Source: Pseudomonadota bacterium
GTDB lineage: Bacteria > Pseudomonadota > Alphaproteobacteria > Dongiales > Dongiaceae
Direction: 5' to 3'
Assembly (NCBI GenBank): GCA_016183985.1
Contig: JACPDN010000005.1
Location: 124,001-188,000, forward strand
Length of the DNA stretch: 64,000 nucleotides
Positions 35,715 to 44,994 of this stretch are shown in pieces (within the stretch, counting starts at the first letter, position 1; each line of letters begins with the position of its first letter). Made by a program: the position numbers and the translations under genes. The notes below the pieces were generated by a model. It was given only the letters and a program-made list of their open reading frames with translations, ran no database searches and was not told where the DNA came from.

Positions 35715-37343
35715 ATGAAGCTGAGTCGGACCCTTCGGCGTCGCCTGCTGGCGACCACACTCTGTGCCGCGTTCCTCTGGAGCGCTGGCGCCGATCTGGC
35801 GCGTGCGGATTACAAGAGCGGCCTCGACGCTTTCAATGCCGGGGCCTTTGAGCAGGCCCTGGTTGAATGGAAGAAGGCGGCGCTGGAAGGCGACAAGCGC
35901 GCCCAGCACGCGCTCGGCCTATTGCTGCAAAGCGGGCGCGGTACCAAGCCAGATATTGCCCAAGCGCTGAAATGGTATGAGGCGGCGGCGGAGCAGGGCT
36001 TTGCGCCGGCCATGAATAATCTGGCCATGCTCTATGCCGACGGCCTCGGGGTGAAGAAGGACCAGAACAAGGCGATCGCCTATTGGACCAAGGCGGCCGA
36101 GGCAGGCAACGCCACGGCCCAGTTCAACCTCGGCGTCCAGTACATGCTGGGCAATGGCGTGCCTTCGGACAAGAAACAGACCGTACAGCTTTGGACCAAG
36201 GCGGCGGAGTCAAAGCATGCCCAGGCGCAATACAATCTGGGTCTGCTCTTTGATCGGGGCGACGGGGTCGATAAGGACGAGAAACAGGCGGCTCACTGGA
36301 TCGCCCAGGCGGCCGAGAACGGGCTCGTGGAAGCGCAGATTGACCTGGCAGAGTTCTACCGAACTGGGCATGGCGTCGCCAAGAATCCCGATCAAACCTA
36401 TATGTGGCTTGAAAAGGCTGCCGCTGCCGGCAGCTTGAAGGCCAAGCAGAAGCTGACTGAATTGCCCAAGCCGGCGACGGCGACTGCAGAGGCCGAAGCC
36501 CAGGCGTCTGCCGGCGCCGGAACGGAAGCCGAGGGCCATTCGACTGAGGCCAGCCAGCAAGCCGAAACTGCCGAGCCCCCGGCGCCCACAGAGAAGACCG
36601 GGCACAGTGCTGAGCCGCAAGCGGCCGAAGGTGCCGCGGCAGAAGCGCCCTCCGGTGAGGGCGACGCAGCACTGACCGAAGAGCCCGCGGCCGCGCCGAG
36701 CGGCGAAACCGGGCAAGTGGCTGCGAGCAAGGCGACAGAGAGTGAGGCCGCAGAGAGTGAGGCCGAGCCCACTCAGACGGCCGAGGCGCCGGCGGAAGGC
36801 GGGCAGGCCGCCAGCGAAGCGGCTCCGGCTGAAGAGCACGCCGAAGAAGCGCCCGCTGCAGACGAAACAACGCCAGCATCGGAGGCTGCCGAAAGCGCAA
36901 CCGCGCATGTTGCGGAAGATGCGCCTGCTTCGGAAGCCTCTACTGCCGAATCCTCCGCCACTGAAACCACTGGTACAAGCGAAGCTGAAGCCGCTGATCA
37001 CGGCGAGGCGGCATCGGCCGCTGACGAGAGCATCGGCGCGGATGGCGTCCAGCCGGAGGCTCCCGTCGCGGAGACTCTGTCGCCTCGTGAAAAGGTATTC
37101 CATATATGGCTCGACGAACGCGGTACGAGCCCATCGGCGCAAACGCAGTTTGCAAATCTCAAGCTGCAGCTGCGGCCCAATCTGGACAAGGCCGAGCTGA
37201 CCGTCAGGCCCTTTGTCAGTGCATCCGGCACGGTCTATCGGATCTATGTCGGCCCCTATCCGACGCTTAAGGACGCCCAGGAGATGTGCGACAAGATCCA
37301 CGAACGGATGAGCGGGCAGTTCTGCCGCACCGTCATCAACTGA
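35715..37343 (+). CDS. Exported Sel1-repeat protein with C-terminal SPOR domain
   Basis: The 542-residue protein has a signal peptide (cleavage near A-R-A-D), about six Sel1-like repeats (residues ~30-250, e.g. A-x-Q-G-F-A-P-A-M-N-N-L-A-M-L-Y-A-D-G-L-G-V), a ~190-residue Ala/Glu/Thr/Ser linker of low complexity, and a C-terminal SPOR-like domain (~455-540; R-P-F-V-S-A-S-G-T-V-Y-R-I-Y-V-G-P-Y and a final F-C-R-T-V). SPOR domains bind denuded peptidoglycan at division sites, so this is likely a periplasmic protein recruited to the septum or cell wall. The linker may span the periplasm. nnr follows three bases after the stop. Confidence 0.9.
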   Translation: MKLSRTLRRRLLATTLCAAFLWSAGADLARADYKSGLDAFNAGAFEQALVEWKKAALEGDKRAQHALGLLLQSGRGTKPDIAQALKWYEAAAEQGFAPAMNNLAMLYADGLGVKKDQNKAIAYWTKAAEAGNATAQFNLGVQYMLGNGVPSDKKQTVQLWTKAAESKHAQAQYNLGLLFDRGDGVDKDEKQAAHWIAQAAENGLVEAQIDLAEFYRTGHGVAKNPDQTYMWLEKAAAAGSLKAKQKLTELPKPATATAEAEAQASAGAGTEAEGHSTEASQQAETAEPPAPTEKTGHSAEPQAAEGAAAEAPSGEGDAALTEEPAAAPSGETGQVAASKATESEAAESEAEPTQTAEAPAEGGQAASEAAPAEEHAEEAPAADETTPASEAAESATAHVAEDAPASEASTAESSATETTGTSEAEAADHGEAASAADESIGADGVQPEAPVAETLSPREKVFHIWLDERGTSPSAQTQFANLKLQLRPNLDKAELTVRPFVSASGTVYRIYVGPYPTLKDAQEMCDKIHERMSGQFCRTVIN

Positions 37344-37345
37344 TC

Positions 37346-38824
37346 ATGCCACCCGACGTACAACCCCTCGTCACCTCGGCAGAGATGCGCGCGGCGGAGC
37401 AGGCTTATTTTGCGCGTGGCAATGACAGCTATGGCTTGATGCGCCTGGCCGGCGCCGCCGTGGCCGATGCCATTCGCTTGGCGCATCCGGCTGGGGCCGG
37501 TCCTGTGCTTGTCCTTTGCGGACCCGGCAATAATGGCGGCGATGGCTTCGTCACTGCCGAACTGTTGCGCCAGGCCGGCTACGAGGTCGGCGTTGCAGCG
37601 ATGCGCCATCCTGAGGATTACGATGGAGACGCGGCCCGGGCTGCCAAGACCTGGATCGCCGCCGGCCAATTGCTGCCTTTCGATACCGGCGCGTTTCCAA
37701 GGCCAGCCCTGGTGGTCGACGCCTTGTTTGGCATCGGCCTTGATCGAAAGCTTGAGGGAAAAGCGGCCGAGGCAATCGACTGGATCAATCGATCCGGCGC
37801 CGAGATCTGGGCGGTCGATATTCCAAGCGGGATTTCAGCCGACGATGGCCGCGTCCTGGGAATGGCGGTCCACGCGTCGCATACCGTCACGTTCGGCTGG
37901 GCCAAGGCGGGGCACGTCCTTTTTCCGGGCCGGCACCATAGCGGCGCCCTCGATGTGGCGGGGATCGGCCTCGATCGGGATCTCCTGCCATCCGGTCAAA
38001 TGACGTTCCGAAACAACCCGGCGGCCTGGCGCAATGTCTTGCCGAAACCCGGGCCGTTCGACCACAAATACAGCCGTGGCCATGCCTTGGTGATCGGCAG
38101 CAGCGAGATGCCCGGAGCAGGGCGTCTCGCGGCGCTGGCCGGCCGGCGCATTGGCGCAGGCATGCTCAGTGTTGCGGCACCTGCTGCAACACTGCCGCTC
38201 TACATGGCCGACCAGCCGGGGATCATCGCCAAGCCAGCGGCTCGGCCGGAGGATCTGGTTGAAATCCTGATGGATCGCCGCATCTCAGCGGTTTTAGTGG
38301 GTTCGGGGCTCGTTCCTGATGCCGCCGCCCGGGAGGCCGTCATAACCGCTTTGTCTGCCGGACGGGCTGCTGTGGTGGACGGTGGGGGCCTGACGGCCTT
38401 TGCGGATCGCCCAGACGATCTCTTCACCCTTGGCCGGGGCGATATCGTGCTGACGCCACATGAAGGTGAGTTTGCACGCCTGTTTCCCGACCTCGGGCCG
38501 GAGCTGGGCAAAGTGGAGCGGGTCAAGCGCGCCGCGCGCCGTGCCAAGGCGGTGATCGTGCTCAAAGGGGCGGATACCGTCATCGGCGCGCCGGATGGCC
38601 GCGTCCTCATCAACGATGTCGCCAGCCCCTACCTCGCCACGGCCGGATCGGGCGACGTGCTGGCGGGCCTCACCCTGGGGCTGCTGGCGCAAGGAATGCC
38701 GGCCTATCAGGCGGCCGGTGCGGCGGTCTGGTTCCATGGCAAGGCGGGCCTTGCCCTGGGCGCCGGCCTGATCGCCGAAGACCTTCCTGGCACCGTACCC
38801 GGCCTTTTGCGGGAGTTGGCATGA
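37346..38824 (+). CDS. nnr: Bifunctional NAD(P)H-hydrate epimerase/ADP-dependent dehydratase
   Basis: The 492-residue protein joins a YjeF-N epimerase domain (about 1-210, with G-P-G-N-N-G-G-D-G-F-V-T-A) and a carbohydrate-kinase-like dehydratase domain (about 230-490, with G-A-D-T-V-I, T-A-G-S-G-D-V-L-A-G-L). It repairs damaged NADHX/NADPHX in the cytosol: the N domain epimerises the hydrate and the C domain dehydrates the S form. The ATG at 37346 begins at the conserved N-terminal region, and the frame upstream lies in the SPOR gene. The next gene overlaps by ATGA. Confidence 0.94.
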   Translation: MPPDVQPLVTSAEMRAAEQAYFARGNDSYGLMRLAGAAVADAIRLAHPAGAGPVLVLCGPGNNGGDGFVTAELLRQAGYEVGVAAMRHPEDYDGDAARAAKTWIAAGQLLPFDTGAFPRPALVVDALFGIGLDRKLEGKAAEAIDWINRSGAEIWAVDIPSGISADDGRVLGMAVHASHTVTFGWAKAGHVLFPGRHHSGALDVAGIGLDRDLLPSGQMTFRNNPAAWRNVLPKPGPFDHKYSRGHALVIGSSEMPGAGRLAALAGRRIGAGMLSVAAPAATLPLYMADQPGIIAKPAARPEDLVEILMDRRISAVLVGSGLVPDAAAREAVITALSAGRAAVVDGGGLTAFADRPDDLFTLGRGDIVLTPHEGEFARLFPDLGPELGKVERVKRAARRAKAVIVLKGADTVIGAPDGRVLINDVASPYLATAGSGDVLAGLTLGLLAQGMPAYQAAGAAVWFHGKAGLALGAGLIAEDLPGTVPGLLRELA

Positions 38825-39258
38825 CCGTAACGGTCCGGCGTGCCGAAGCAGCTGATCAGCCGGCCTGCGCGTGCATCTTCATCGAGACGGTGACTGCGAC
38901 CTTCGCCAATGAGCCCGCGGAGGGCAAAACCGCTACCGCCTATGCCGATAGCATCATCGGCGAAGAGCAATGGGTCGCCCTGATCGACGGCAAAATTGTC
39001 GGATATATATCAGTATATTGGCCGACGAACTTCATCCATTCTCTTTACATCCAACCGGCCTGGCAGGGGCGGGGAGCCGGGCGAGCGCTCCTGGCTGAAG
39101 TCCGGAAGCTTGTGAAGGGCGATTTGGAGCTGAAGACTGACAAGGCAAACGAGCGTGCATTTGCCATTTATCGGCGCCTGGGCTGGCGGGTGGTGGGCGA
39201 GGGGATGGCCGCCACCGGGCCCTGGTGGCGGCTTCGCTGGGCCGGCGGGGTTCTCTAG
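38821..39258 (+). CDS. GNAT family N-acetyltransferase
   Basis: The 145-residue protein has the acetyl-CoA binding motif A of the GNAT fold, L-Y-I-Q-P-A-W-Q-G-R-G-A-G-R-A-L-L, preceded by a beta strand V-G-Y-I-S-V and followed by N-E-R-A-F-A-I-Y-R-R-L-G-W motif B. The acceptor substrate is unknown. It is translationally coupled to nnr (ATGA overlap), but a link between the two reactions is not established. Confidence 0.88.
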   Translation: MTVTVRRAEAADQPACACIFIETVTATFANEPAEGKTATAYADSIIGEEQWVALIDGKIVGYISVYWPTNFIHSLYIQPAWQGRGAGRALLAEVRKLVKGDLELKTDKANERAFAIYRRLGWRVVGEGMAATGPWWRLRWAGGVL

Positions 39259-39406
39259 CGGCATCCCTGACCGTCATCCTCCGGGCCGATTAGGGCTTTT
39301 TCGCTTGTCGCTCCGGCTCGGCTGGGCTACACCCCCGGCCCGGAACCGGTGCGAACCGGGGCCGACGGGCGTGCTTCGGCGCCGCTCGAAGCGACCTTGT
39401 TGAAGA

Positions 39407-39491
39407 GCGGGCGTGGCGAAATTGGTAGACGCGCGGGATTTAGGTTCCCGTGACGCAAGTCGTGGGGGTTCAAGTCCCTTCGCCCGCACCA
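39407..39491 (+). tRNA. tRNA-Leu (TAG)
   Basis: The acceptor stem GCGGGCG (39407-39413) pairs with CGCCCGC (39481-39487). The anticodon stem CGGGA/TCCCG has loop TTTAGGT giving anticodon TAG, followed by the long variable arm of class II tRNAs and T loop TTCAAGT. CCA is encoded (39489-39491). It sits ~120 bases upstream of tig, a common alphaproteobacterial arrangement. Confidence 0.97.
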
Positions 39492-39608
39492 ATCCAGGCC
39501 CCGTCCAATCCGTGGGGATGGTCGTTTCGTGCATGGCGCTGCATGCCTTTGGGCTCCGGCGATTCCACCACAACGCATTTTTGAACCCAAGTCTGAAAGA
39601 GTGCTGCC

Positions 39609-40949
39609 ATGCAGGTTACCGAAACCCTCAACCAGGGTCTGAAGCGGGAATACAAGATCGCCGTCCCGGCCGCCGCGTTGCGTGAGAAGGTCGACGGCAA
39701 GCTCCACGAGCTCAGCCACAAGCTGAAGATCCCCGGCTTCCGCCCCGGCAAGGTGCCGATGACGCTCCTAAAGCAGCGTTATGAGAAGGACGTCATGGGC
39801 GAAGTGCTCAATGAGAGCGTCCAGCAGAGCTCGCAGCAGCTCCTCACCGAGCGCAAGCTGCGCCCGGCCGGCCAGCCCAAGGTCGAGCTGGTGGGCGAGT
39901 TCAAGGAAGGTGCCGATCTCGAATTCTCGGTCGCCATGGAAGTCATTCCGGAAGTGACGCCGATGGACTTCACCACCATTTCGCTGGAGCGCGTCGGTGT
40001 CGATGTGCCGGAAACCGAAGTGGACGAAAGCCTGAAGCGCATCGCCAAGCGCCAGCGCGCCTCGGACCCGGTCGATGACACGGCCGCCAATGGCGACATC
40101 ACCGTGATCGATTTCGTGGGCTCGATCGACGGCGTCGAATTCGAAGGTGGCAAGGCCGAAGGTCACTATCTGGAGCTCGGCTCGGGTCAGTTCATCCCGG
40201 GCTTCGAAGAGCAGCTGGTCGGCTCGAAGAAGGACGACAAGAAGACCGTGAAGGTGACCTTCCCGGCTGAATACGGCAATTCGGATCTCGCCGGCAAGGA
40301 AGCAAGCTTTGCCGTCACCGTGCAGGAAGTCCGCCGCCTGAAGGACGTGCCGGTCGATGACGAACTGGCAAAGTCGCTGGGTCTCACCGATCTTGCCGAG
40401 CTGAAGAAGCAGGCCCGCGAACGGATCGAAAAGGAATACGGCGCCGTCGCCCGTGCCCGCGTGAAGCGCAAGCTCCTTGACGTTCTCGCCGACAATCACA
40501 ATTTCACTCTTCCGGAGAGCCTGGTTGAGGCCGAGTTCGGCGCCATCTGGCAGCAGATCGAAGCCGACATGAAGGCCGACCGCCTCGATGAGGAAGACAA
40601 GGGCAAGTCGGAAGAGGTGCTGAAGAAGGAATACCGCGACATCGCCGAACGTCGCGTGAAGCTGGGCCTGCTTCTGTCGGAAGTCGGCCAGCAGAACAAC
40701 ATCCAGGTGCCGAACGAGGAATTGAGCCGCGCTCTCATTCAGGAAGCGCAGCGCTACCCCGGTCAGCAGCAGCAGGTGATCGAGTACTACCAGCGTTCGC
40801 CGGAAGCCCTCAATCAGCTGCGCGCGCCGCTCTATGAGGAAAAGGTCGTCGACTTCATCCTCGAGCGTGCGAAGGTCAGCGAGCGCAAGATTTCGCCCGA
40901 GGCATTTGCCGCCGAAGGCGAAGCGGAGCTCAAGGGCCGCCGCGACTAA
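39609..40949 (+). CDS. tig: Trigger factor
   Basis: The 446-residue protein starts M-Q-V-T-E-T-L and has the ribosome-docking motif I-P-G-F-R-P-G-K-V-P, a central FKBP-type prolyl isomerase domain (about 150-240; G-D-I-T-V-I-D-F-V-G, F-I-P-G-F-E-E-Q-L) and a long helical C-terminal chaperone domain. It binds L23 at the exit tunnel and shields nascent chains. It is followed by clpP and clpX, the usual protein quality-control cluster. Confidence 0.98.
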   Translation: MQVTETLNQGLKREYKIAVPAAALREKVDGKLHELSHKLKIPGFRPGKVPMTLLKQRYEKDVMGEVLNESVQQSSQQLLTERKLRPAGQPKVELVGEFKEGADLEFSVAMEVIPEVTPMDFTTISLERVGVDVPETEVDESLKRIAKRQRASDPVDDTAANGDITVIDFVGSIDGVEFEGGKAEGHYLELGSGQFIPGFEEQLVGSKKDDKKTVKVTFPAEYGNSDLAGKEASFAVTVQEVRRLKDVPVDDELAKSLGLTDLAELKKQARERIEKEYGAVARARVKRKLLDVLADNHNFTLPESLVEAEFGAIWQQIEADMKADRLDEEDKGKSEEVLKKEYRDIAERRVKLGLLLSEVGQQNNIQVPNEELSRALIQEAQRYPGQQQQVIEYYQRSPEALNQLRAPLYEEKVVDFILERAKVSERKISPEAFAAEGEAELKGRRD

Positions 40950-40960
40950 GTGAATGCGAC

Positions 40961-40998
40961 TCTGGCAAGCCGTCCCCAGTTTGGAACGGTTTGCCAGA
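40961..40998 (+). other. Hairpin between tig and clpP
   Basis: TCTGGCAAGCCGT (40961-40973) pairs with ACGGTTTGCCAGA (40986-40998), 13 pairs including one G-T, with a 12-base loop. No T tract follows, so it is not a standard intrinsic terminator; it may stabilise the tig message end or cause partial termination before clpP. Confidence 0.5.
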
Positions 40999-41091
40999 AT
41001 CCCGCCACTCGCTAAGATCGCGCTTCATAAGCTTCGGGTGAGTCGCCATTCGCGCCCCGCGGATGACCGCTTAGCCCCATCTTGAGAGTGG

Positions 41092-41742
41092 ATGATGAGA
41101 GATAGAGATCCCGTCGAGATCTACAACAATTACCTCGTGCCGATGGTGGTCGAGCAGACCAATCGCGGCGAGCGCTCCTACGACATCTATTCGCGCCTCT
41201 TGAAGGAGCGCATCATTTTCCTGGTCGGCCCGGTGAATGACGGCATGGCGAGCGTTGTCTGTGCTCAGCTGCTGTTCCTTGAATCGGAAAACCCGAATAA
41301 GGAAATCTCGATCTACATCAACTCGCCGGGTGGCGTCGTTTCCTCGGGCCTCGCGATGTACGACACCATGCAGTACATCCGCCCCGAAGTCTCGACCGTG
41401 TGCATCGGTCTCGCCGCTTCGGCCGGCTCGCTGCTGCTGACTGCCGGCGCCAAAGGCAAGCGCTTCAGCCTGCCGCATTCGAACATCATGATCCATCAGC
41501 CCTCGGGCGGCTATCAGGGCCAGGCGACGGATATCGAAATCCACGCCAAGGAAATCCTCAGGACGCGCGATCGCCTCAACAAGATCTATGTCCGCCACAC
41601 GGGCCAGGATCTTGCCACGATCGAGAACGCCATGGAGCGGGACCGCTACATGACGCCGGAAGAGGCCAAGGAATTCGGCCTGATCGACGAGGTGGTCAAC
41701 GAACGCCCGCCGATGCAGGACGGCAAGGACAAGGCTGCCTAA
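41092..41742 (+). CDS. clpP: ATP-dependent Clp protease proteolytic subunit
   Basis: The 216-residue serine protease has its triad in L-A-A-S-A-G-S (Ser110), M-I-H-Q-P (His135) and E-R-D-R (Asp184), with the hydrophobic-pocket motif Y-D-I-Y-S-R-L-L. It forms the 14-subunit chamber that degrades substrates unfolded by ClpX or ClpA. Two adjacent ATG codons begin the frame; the short pro-region before I-Y-N-N-Y-L-V-P is typical. A terminator-like hairpin follows and clpX lies 274 bases downstream. Confidence 0.98.
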   Translation: MMRDRDPVEIYNNYLVPMVVEQTNRGERSYDIYSRLLKERIIFLVGPVNDGMASVVCAQLLFLESENPNKEISIYINSPGGVVSSGLAMYDTMQYIRPEVSTVCIGLAASAGSLLLTAGAKGKRFSLPHSNIMIHQPSGGYQGQATDIEIHAKEILRTRDRLNKIYVRHTGQDLATIENAMERDRYMTPEEAKEFGLIDEVVNERPPMQDGKDKAA

Positions 41743-41780
41743 GCACTGAAACGCGAAGGCCCCGTTCTCGTTATGGTCAT

Positions 41781-41824
41781 GGCCCGGTCTGTCGGATTTT
41801 CCGCCAGCCGGGCCTTAACCTTTT
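41781..41824 (+). terminator. Probable terminator after clpP
   Basis: GGCCCGGTCTGTCGG (41781-41795) and CCGCCAGCCGGGCC (41801-41814) form a long stem with one bulge and one mismatch and a loop ATTTT, followed by TTAACCTTTT. The T tract is interrupted, so read-through into clpX is possible. Confidence 0.6.
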
Positions 41825-42016
41825 GTGGACGAAGCTATGCGCAAAATGGCCTTGTGAAACGTATTCCGGGTGCTGATTTGTTCCCGGTAAGTGCTCAAAT
41901 CCCTGTTCTATTGCAAAATGACGTTGTAAGGGCCTGGAACGGGGGGCTACATTGACCAATGACCGGGCGATTCAGCCAATTGAATCAATGCTGCCCGCAG
42001 CTCGAATGGATCGGAA

Positions 42017-43285
42017 ATGAATAAATCCGCCAGCGGTGACTCCAAAAATACCCTCTACTGCTCCTTCTGCGGCAAGTCGCAGCATGAGGTTCGCAAGCTC
42101 ATCGCCGGCCCCACGGTGTTCATCTGCGACGAATGCGTCGAACTGTGCATGGACATCATCCGTGAGGAGCACAAGACCACCCTCGTGAAGTCCCGCGACG
42201 GTGTGCCGAGCCCCAAGGATATCTGCAAAGTCCTCGACGATTATGTGATCGGCCAGGGCCACGCCAAGCGCATCCTCTCGGTCGCGGTTCACAACCACTA
42301 CAAGCGCCTCGCTCATCTCGGCAAAAATAACGACGTCGAATTGGCGAAGTCGAACATCTTGCTGGTCGGCCCCACGGGGTGTGGGAAAACTTTGCTTGCG
42401 CAAACGTTGGCGCGCATCATCGACGTGCCCTTCACCATGGCCGATGCGACGACGCTCACCGAAGCCGGCTATGTCGGCGAGGATGTCGAGAACATCATCC
42501 TGAAGCTGTTGCAGGCCGCGGACTACAACGTCGAGCGGGCGCAGCGCGGCATCGTCTATATCGACGAAGTCGACAAGATCAGCCGCAAGTCCGACAACCC
42601 GTCGATAACCCGCGACGTGTCGGGTGAGGGCGTGCAGCAGGCCTTGCTGAAGATTATGGAAGGCACCGTTGCCAGCGTTCCGCCGCAGGGCGGCCGCAAG
42701 CATCCGCAGCAGGAATTCCTCCAGGTCGACACGACCAACATCCTCTTCATCTGCGGCGGCGCCTTTGCGGGCCTCGAGCGCGTCATCAGCCAGCGCGGCC
42801 GGACCGGTTCAGCGATCGGCTTCGGTGCCGATGTGCGTGGTCCGGACGAGCGTGGCACGGGTGAGATCCTGAAAGAGGTCGAGCCCGAGGATTTGTTGAA
42901 GTTCGGTCTCATCCCCGAATTCGTCGGCCGTCTGCCGGTCGTGGCGACGCTCGAGGATCTCGATGAACCGGCGCTCATCAAAATTCTGACCGAACCGAAG
43001 AACGCGCTGGTGAAGCAGTATCAGCGCCTGTTCGAAATGGAAGACGTACGCCTGGAATTCGCCGAAGACGCGTTGGGCGCCATCGCCCGCCGCGCAATTC
43101 AGCGCAAGACCGGCGCCCGCGGCCTGCGCTCGATCATGGAAAGCATTCTGCTCGAGCCCATGTTCGATCTGCCGGGTCTCGACGGCGTCGAAGCCATCGT
43201 CATCAGCCGCGAAGTGGTCGATGGCAAGGCAAAGCCGCTCTACATCTACACCGACCGCCGCAGCGACGCGACGACCGGCGCCTAA
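42017..43285 (+). CDS. clpX: ATP-dependent Clp protease ATP-binding subunit ClpX
   Basis: The 422-residue AAA+ unfoldase has an N-terminal C4 zinc-binding domain (Cys15, Cys18, Cys37, Cys40), Walker A G-P-T-G-C-G-K-T (118-125), a pore loop with G-Y-V-G-E-D, Walker B V-Y-I-D-E-V-D-K (~180-187), the I-G-F-G loop that docks ClpP and the sensor [10 protein letters not shown]. It feeds tagged proteins into ClpP. The upstream gap (41825-42016) may hold its own promoter. In many relatives lon follows clpX; here a terminator and a repeat follow instead. Confidence 0.98.
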   Translation: MNKSASGDSKNTLYCSFCGKSQHEVRKLIAGPTVFICDECVELCMDIIREEHKTTLVKSRDGVPSPKDICKVLDDYVIGQGHAKRILSVAVHNHYKRLAHLGKNNDVELAKSNILLVGPTGCGKTLLAQTLARIIDVPFTMADATTLTEAGYVGEDVENIILKLLQAADYNVERAQRGIVYIDEVDKISRKSDNPSITRDVSGEGVQQALLKIMEGTVASVPPQGGRKHPQQEFLQVDTTNILFICGGAFAGLERVISQRGRTGSAIGFGADVRGPDERGTGEILKEVEPEDLLKFGLIPEFVGRLPVVATLEDLDEPALIKILTEPKNALVKQYQRLFEMEDVRLEFAEDALGAIARRAIQRKTGARGLRSIMESILLEPMFDLPGLDGVEAIVISREVVDGKAKPLYIYTDRRSDATTGA

Positions 43286-43306
43286 GCAGCAACATCACCG
43301 AGATGC

Positions 43307-43339
43307 AAAAGGCCGGGCAAGTGCCCGGCCTTTTGTTTT
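43307..43339 (+). terminator. Intrinsic terminator after clpX
   Basis: AAAAGGCCGGGCA (43307-43319) pairs perfectly with TGCCCGGCCTTTT (43322-43334) across a two-base spacer, then GTTTT. Confidence 0.93.
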
Positions 43340-43349
43340 GAAGCACCAC

Positions 43350-43442
43350 CTGTCATGCCCCGGCTTGGCCGGGGCATCCACGAGTTAGGTCTTACGCTGC
43401 AAAGGAACTCGTGGATGGCCCGCCTAAAGCGGGCCATGACAG
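43350..43442. repeat. Dispersed palindromic repeat, family B, copy 1
   Basis: The element has terminal inverted CTGTCATG/CATGACAG and internal arms ACGAGTT/AACTCGT, plus CCCGCC...GCGGG-type hairpins at each end. A second copy with the same internal arms and the sequence AACTCGTGGATGGCCCGCC lies at 56440-56529. Both are strictly intergenic. It resembles REP-like or miniature palindromic elements. Confidence 0.8.
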
Positions 43443-43443
43443 A

Positions 43444-44295
43444 TCACTTGGTTATCGCCAGCGTCAATCGCTCGCCACTCACCACATGCTCGAACCAGTC
43501 AGGCACGACGCGCGGGGCACGGCCGTCAACGTTGGGGGCGGTGAGGCCGGTGCTGACATGGGCGAGGCTCACCGTGCGGCTTTCGACGCTGAAGCGTGTC
43601 GCTGACGTATCGGTGGCGATGCTGCCGTGGAGGTGCTGGCCGGAAAAGGCCAGCATGTCGCCAGGCTCAATGACCACTGCCTCTGCCGCATCCGCCGGCA
43701 GTGTTTCCGTGAGAACCGGCAGCACGGGATACTGCTCGGCCTTGCCCTCGCTCATCAGCCGTTTGAGCGTGTCGAAATCCCACTCCGCGCTGCTATTGGC
43801 CACGGGCCGATCGAAGTAAGCCGGATAGAACAGGATCGTGCGCCCCTCACTCACCGGATAGAGCGGCGACCACCAATTGATCTGCTGGCCGATATTGGAG
43901 CCCCAATTGTCGCGATGGGCCGGCAGCGGCATGATGCGCCGGCCGTGATGCGACCCTTGCGCGGGCACCACGCGCAATTGCAACGGATCCCAATAGCAAT
44001 CGCCGGCACCAAGGCCTGTCTCGGTCAGCGCCCGCTTGAAGGCCACATTGATGACCTCATCAGCCCGGAAGATCGCCCGCAGGCGCCGCACGCGCTTCAG
44101 ATATTCATCGGGTGCAAAGCGTTGCTCAGCGGTCAGGGGATCGCCTTCGAACCCCGTGCGCAACAACGCATCGGCCCGAGCGCAAAGAGAGACGAGGGCA
44201 GGGAGACGCCGCCAAACCAGCAACGCACCACCCAAGGCAGCACGGCCGATGGCGAGACTATCGCGGGGACCAAGTGTCAGCGTCGCAAGGCTCAT
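43444..44295 (-). CDS. Putative Fe(II)/2-oxoglutarate dioxygenase (phytanoyl-CoA dioxygenase-like)
   Basis: The 283-residue protein lacks signal or membrane segments. It contains P-L-P-A-H-R-D-N-W (a His-x-Asp pair), G-D-M-L-A-F-S-G-Q-H-L-H-G-S with a distal His, and R-F-S-V-E-S-R with a candidate 2-oxoglutarate-binding Arg, the order of the double-stranded beta-helix dioxygenases. The assignment is by motif order only, and the substrate is unknown. No biosynthetic genes are adjacent, so a specific pathway is not proposed. A palindromic repeat lies immediately after its stop codon. Confidence 0.55.
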   Translation of the reverse strand: MSLATLTLGPRDSLAIGRAALGGALLVWRRLPALVSLCARADALLRTGFEGDPLTAEQRFAPDEYLKRVRRLRAIFRADEVINVAFKRALTETGLGAGDCYWDPLQLRVVPAQGSHHGRRIMPLPAHRDNWGSNIGQQINWWSPLYPVSEGRTILFYPAYFDRPVANSSAEWDFDTLKRLMSEGKAEQYPVLPVLTETLPADAAEAVVIEPGDMLAFSGQHLHGSIATDTSATRFSVESRTVSLAHVSTGLTAPNVDGRAPRVVPDWFEHVVSGERLTLAITK

Positions 44296-44393
44296 GCATC
44301 ATTCTTGCGGGTCGCACATCCGCAAAACAGGCAGAAGCCGTCATCGACATGCCTTAAAACGTCATCGCTCCTGCGACATAGCGCGCTCTTTGC

Positions 44394-44726
44394 TCAGTCC
44401 TCGATTTTGTAGCTCACCTGAATGTCGTCGCGATAGGCGAAGACCAGGCATTCCTTGCCCCAGCGCTTGCAGCCGTCGAGAGCACCCTTGCGATAGCTGA
44501 CCCCGGCCATGCACAAAATGTCGGTGCAATAGTAGTAATAGGCATTGTGCCCATCGACCGAGACCGCGAAAGCACCCGGCTTGTTGGGCTGAATATCGCG
44601 CAGATATTCCTGATAATAGCCCCAGACTTCATTTGTGATGGTGACTTGGCCGACCGATTTCCCTTCGGTGGCGCAGCCGGCCGCGAGCCCCAGCATCAGA
44701 GCGGCTGCAACGATCTTCTTGAACAT
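44394..44726 (-). CDS. Putative lipoprotein, hypothetical
   Basis: The 110-residue protein has a short basic start, a hydrophobic core and the lipobox L-A-A-G-C with Cys18 as the lipidated residue, so it should be anchored to a membrane from outside the cytoplasm. The mature domain is rich in Tyr (a Y-Y-Y-Y run) and contains four further Cys residues (C-T-D-I-L-C, G-C-K-R-W, E-C-L-V-F), suggesting two disulfides. I do not recognise a family. It is isolated, with gaps on both sides. Confidence 0.7.
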   Translation of the reverse strand: MFKKIVAAALMLGLAAGCATEGKSVGQVTITNEVWGYYQEYLRDIQPNKPGAFAVSVDGHNAYYYYCTDILCMAGVSYRKGALDGCKRWGKECLVFAYRDDIQVSYKIED

Positions 44727-44994
44727 ACCTAACCTATGTTTCGTGTTCCAATAGCTACTACCTGGCAGAGATATGAAGTATAGAAAAACCCGTATCGTTT
44801 GTCATCGGTTATGGCGTGCTGGGTGCGGTCATTGCGTCTGCACCAACGCCGCGCAGTCGCCCGAGAATGGGAAGACGACGTGTGCCTGCATCCCGCGCCC
44901 GGCAACCGAACTCTATCCGGCGTTTACTTGTTGAGGCGCGATGGGGGCGCTATAAGGCGGGGAATCACCGCAATTGCTGGCCAGGAGCCGACAC

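Noticed and set aside
36124-37301. Long minus-strand frames opposite the Sel1-SPOR gene
   Set aside because: Biased composition (Arg/Pro or Gly/Leu runs) results from the repetitive Ala/Glu codons on the real strand.
44727-44994. Possible gene upstream of the PhnA-like gene
   Set aside because: The frames are Arg-rich and lack a ribosome-binding site; nothing supportable was seen.
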